From contig JAUYAJ010000356.1 in the NCBI GenBank assembly GCA_030693565.1, positions 1 to 10,601 on the forward strand: a stretch of 10,601 nt of DNA. Reading direction: 5' to 3'. The translations under genes and the position numbers were made by a program. Within the stretch, counting starts at the first letter, position 1. Every line of letters starts with the position of its first letter. The notes below the pieces were generated by a model. It saw nothing but the letters and a program-made list of their open reading frames with translations. It searched no databases and was not told the DNA's origin. Below, in pieces: positions 5,663-10,601 of this stretch. The DNA is from Rubrivivax sp. (GTDB lineage: Bacteria > Pseudomonadota > Gammaproteobacteria > Burkholderiales > Burkholderiaceae_C).

Positions 5663-6445
5663 ATGTCCGATCAACCGCCGCTGCTCGTCGCGCAGGATGC
5701 GCGCGGCGTCGTCACGCTGACGCTGAACCGGCCGCAGGCTTTCAACGCGCTGTCCGAAGCGCTGCTCGAGGCCTTGCAGGCGGCGCTGGATCGCGTGGCG
5801 GCCGACCCATCGGTGCGGGCGGTGGTGATCGCCGCCGCCGGCAAGGCCTTTTGCGCTGGCCATGATTTGAAAGAGATGCGCGCCGCGCCGTCGCAGCCGT
5901 ACTACGACCGCCTGTTCGAGCAATGCAGCCGCGTCATGCTCAGCGTGCAAACCCTGCCGGTGCCGGTGATCGCGCGCGTGCACGGCATGGCCACGGCGGC
6001 CGGATGCCAGCTGGTGGCGACGTGCGACCTGGCGCTCGCGTCGAGCAGCGCGCGCTTTGCGGTCAGCGGCGTCAATCTGGGCCTGTTCTGCTCGACGCCC
6101 AGCGTCGCGCTGAGCCGCAACCTGCAGCGCAAGGCGGCTTTCGAGATGCTGGTCACCGGCGAGTTCATCGACGCCGAAACCGCCTGCCGCCAGGGGTTGG
6201 TCAACCGCGTGGCGGCGCCCGAAGAGCTCGACGCCGCCGTCCAGGCGATGGTGGCGGCCATCGTTGCCAAACCGCGTGTGGCCATCGTGATGGGCAAGGC
6301 GCTGTTCTACCGCCAGCTCGAAACCGGCATCGAAGCGGCCTACCGCGATGCCGCGCAGACCATGGCCTGCAACATGATGGACGAGTCCGCACTGGAAGGT
6401 GTGCAGGCCTTCATCGACAAGCGGGCGCCGAACCGGGGCGGTTGA
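5663..6445 (+). CDS. Enoyl-CoA hydratase/isomerase-family protein, ECHDC3-like, lacking both catalytic Glu
   Basis: A 260-residue crotonase-fold protein. The CoA-thioester oxyanion-hole segments are present: AFCAGHDLKEM (62-72) and HGMATAAGCQL (107-117). The blocks GVNLGLFCSTPSVALSR and EMLVTGEFIDAETA match the ECHDC3 subgroup found from bacteria to human mitochondria. In rat mitochondrial hydratase, Glu144 and Glu164 activate water; the aligned positions here are Gln116 and Gly136, so ordinary hydration of enoyl-CoA is unlikely. Another crotonase-type reaction (isomerase, thioesterase, decarboxylase) or a non-catalytic acyl-CoA role is possible. The start ATG has a GGGGAGGG ribosome site 4-12 bases upstream and lies 11 bases after the synthetase stop. 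This suggests that it handles the acyl-CoA made by that enzyme. It is convergent with the histidine kinase gene. The family is certain, the reaction is not. Confidence 0.93.
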   Translation: MSDQPPLLVAQDARGVVTLTLNRPQAFNALSEALLEALQAALDRVAADPSVRAVVIAAAGKAFCAGHDLKEMRAAPSQPYYDRLFEQCSRVMLSVQTLPVPVIARVHGMATAAGCQLVATCDLALASSSARFAVSGVNLGLFCSTPSVALSRNLQRKAAFEMLVTGEFIDAETACRQGLVNRVAAPEELDAAVQAMVAAIVAKPRVAIVMGKALFYRQLETGIEAAYRDAAQTMACNMMDESALEGVQAFIDKRAPNRGG

Positions 6446-6467
6446 AGCAGCCCTGCGCAGCCACGGC

Positions 6468-6489
6468 CGGCCCGGCGCACCGGGTGCCG
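6468..6489 (+). terminator. G+C-rich hairpin after the acyl-CoA operon, possible weak terminator
   Basis: CGGCCCGG, loop CGCA, then CCGGG-TG-CCG can form an 8-bp stem with a 2-base bulge, beginning 22 bases after the hydratase-like stop. No T-run follows on either strand, so it is not a standard intrinsic terminator. It may act as a 3' end stabiliser between the two convergent genes, or be a chance product of high G+C. Confidence 0.25.
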
Positions 6490-6556
6490 AATCTGCGCCG
6501 TCATGCCGCAGTGAAGCCAGGCTCTGCCGTGGCGGTGTCCCGGCGCGGGCCCAGGC

Positions 6557-9484
<2,928 letters not shown>

Positions 9485-9995
9485 GGCCCATGATACCGAT
9501 CGCCAGCGCACAAGGAAATCGGTCGATCAATGGCCCATGGCGTGCCCGCGAGATGGCCAACTGCAGGCGCATCGAAATGGGCAATGCGTGGGTCTGGCGC
9601 CAATTCGAAACGGGCGTTGACGCGGCCGGCCCGCAGTCATTTGCCGACTTCGACATCACCTCGACATCACCGACATCACCGATGGCGACGCCGGCGGACG
9701 CGGCCACCACCGGGTGGTCACGTCCTCGTTGAGTGGTAGTTGCTTTGCCCGTTTCTCGGTCGTCAATTTCGATGGTCGCAACCATCCAGCCTGCAAGTAA
9801 GTCGGGCAGTCGATCGACACGTCTCGCGCGAACTCGACGCGCGGAATCCGGCTCTACGCCGCCAACGCGGTCTGCGAAACCCCTGCAAGGTCCGACCGTC
9901 AATCCGCGCCGCTGATCGGCCTGGCGCAGCGCCTGCTGCGTGGCAGCCGTGACCGGCAGTGGCCTGCGACCGGTTGACCGCCGACGGCTCGGTGT
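9485..9995. other. 511-bp region without a convincing gene; possible gene debris
   Basis: This lies between the kinase start and the end of the deacylase-like gene (both minus strand), and should contain the kinase promoter, though no clear box pair is visible. On the plus strand a short frame (about 9511-9732) includes CRRIEMGNAWVWRQFETG, faintly like the C-terminal motif of staphylococcal-nuclease-type proteins (M-x-x-G-x-AWVYRxY). It stops early and lacks the catalytic part, so I do not call a gene. Other frames are short and interrupted. Confidence 0.5.
9652..9680 (+). repeat. Short tandem repeat of GACATCACC, three copies
   Basis: The 9-base unit GACATCACC occurs at 9652-9660, 9663-9671 and 9672-9680, with TC between the first two. 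It is a minor microsatellite-like expansion in the intergenic region upstream of the kinase gene, and no function is evident. Confidence 0.8.
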
Positions 9996-10601
9996 TCAGG
10001 CCAGGCGGCGCGTCAGGTAGACCGCCTCGCGGCCGACGATGGGCTGCTGGGTCGGCATGAAGATCGTGCAGCCATCACACAGCGAACGGATCTCCTCGCT
10101 GCCGTTGCGGGCGATCAGTTCGCCGTCGTCAAAAGTCTCGAAACCGATCACCGGCCGGGTGAAGGCGAAGTCGGTCGACTTGACAAGGTGAGTCGCCAGC
10201 AACTCGTAGCGGCGCGGCGCGGGCGGCGCAGCGCGCGCCGGCTCGCGGCGCTCGATCAAGCCGAAGTGGGCGAGGAAGTCCAATGTCACCGCGGTCGCCA
10301 GATCGGCTGCCGAGCGCTTGAAGTGTTGGCCGCATTCGACCACCGCCGTGGCGCCGGGGCCGTCGGCCGTGCCGTGTCGTCCGTGATGGGTCAGGCCGAC
10401 GCCGGTGCGCAGCCCGCCAGGCATCACCAGATGCACCGCCGGCCGGCCGATCGCGGTCATCGCGGCCATGTTGCGTTCGAACGGCGCATAAACCCAGAAC
10501 GGTTCGACGTCGCTGCGCGTCGAGTGAATGTCGAGGATGTGGTCGGCCGCCGCGACCACGGGCCGCAGTTCACGCGCGCGCCGCAGCTCGGGGCTGTCTT
10601 C
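9996..10601 (-). CDS. Succinylglutamate desuccinylase/aspartoacylase (AstE/AspA) family zinc hydrolase, partial (5' end outside window)
   Basis: The frame is open to the window edge, so only the last 201 residues are present; the GTG at 10559 is internal. Family landmarks: a zinc-ligand His in ILDIHSTRS (about visible residues 23-31), WVYAPFERN, HLVMPGGLRTG, and the catalytic Glu in VVECGQHFKRSA, followed by a C-terminal beta domain ending PTQQPIVGREAVYLTRRLA. The HGNE zinc-binding motif expected near the N-terminus lies outside the window. These enzymes remove an acyl group from an N-acyl amino acid or similar amide. The DIHS/VECGQH variety is a distinct subgroup often annotated only as a domain protein, and the substrate is unknown. 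An Ala/Pro/Arg-rich loop between the two domains (EPARAAPPAPRR) is probably a flexible linker. No ast arginine-degradation genes are visible nearby. Confidence 0.92.
   Translation of the reverse strand, partial: EDSPELRRARELRPVVAAADHILDIHSTRSDVEPFWVYAPFERNMAAMTAIGRPAVHLVMPGGLRTGVGLTHHGRHGTADGPGATAVVECGQHFKRSAADLATAVTLDFLAHFGLIERREPARAAPPAPRRYELLATHLVKSTDFAFTRPVIGFETFDDGELIARNGSEEIRSLCDGCTIFMPTQQPIVGREAVYLTRRLA

Noticed and set aside
9652..9680. CRISPR-like or iteron array
   Set aside because: There are only three 9-base units, nearly back to back, with no spacers and no replication or Cas genes.

Overview
The window is G+C-rich DNA with dense, short-spaced genes. A Bug/TctC periplasmic binding protein, PRK08162-type acyl-CoA synthetase architecture and the overall gene style suggest a beta-proteobacterium of the order Burkholderiales (Comamonadaceae/Sphaerotilaceae-like). 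This placement is inferred from gene content and composition, not from a marker gene.

Layout. (1) 1-1535, plus strand: the 3' part of a LysR-type regulator, overlapping by 4 bases the start of a Bug-family solute-binding protein, so the two are probably translated together. (2) 1515-2773: two diverged direct copies of a roughly 150-bp repeat bracket a minus-strand gene for a lipoprotein cyclophilin (peptidyl-prolyl isomerase). The first copy supplies the last codons and the stop of the binding-protein gene. A further 350 bp without a recognisable gene follows. (3) 3127-3772, minus strand: a compact toxin-antitoxin module with a CcdB-type toxin and an antitoxin that looks chimeric (Phd/YefM-like N-terminus, CcdA-like C-terminus), with its own promoter, ribosome-binding site and a likely operator. 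(4) 4005-6445, plus strand: a two-gene acyl-CoA unit, an AMP-forming acyl-CoA synthetase followed 11 bases later by an ECHDC3-like crotonase-superfamily protein that lacks both catalytic glutamates of classical enoyl-CoA hydratase. (5) 6557-9484, minus strand: a large membrane-bound hybrid histidine kinase (Cache, two PAS, HisKA, HATPase, receiver). (6) 9485-9995: about 510 bp with no convincing gene, possibly gene debris. (7) 9996 to the window end, minus strand: the C-terminal two thirds of an AstE/AspA-family zinc deacylase.

Functionally the window is a patchwork: uptake and its regulation, fatty or organic acid activation, envelope protein folding, sensing, and a small selfish or stress module. 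I found no multi-gene system that is clearly undescribed. The best leads are the hybrid Phd-CcdA antitoxin paired with a CcdB that lacks the canonical C-terminal Trp, the dispersed repeat that forms the end of a gene, and the hydratase homologue missing its catalytic residues.
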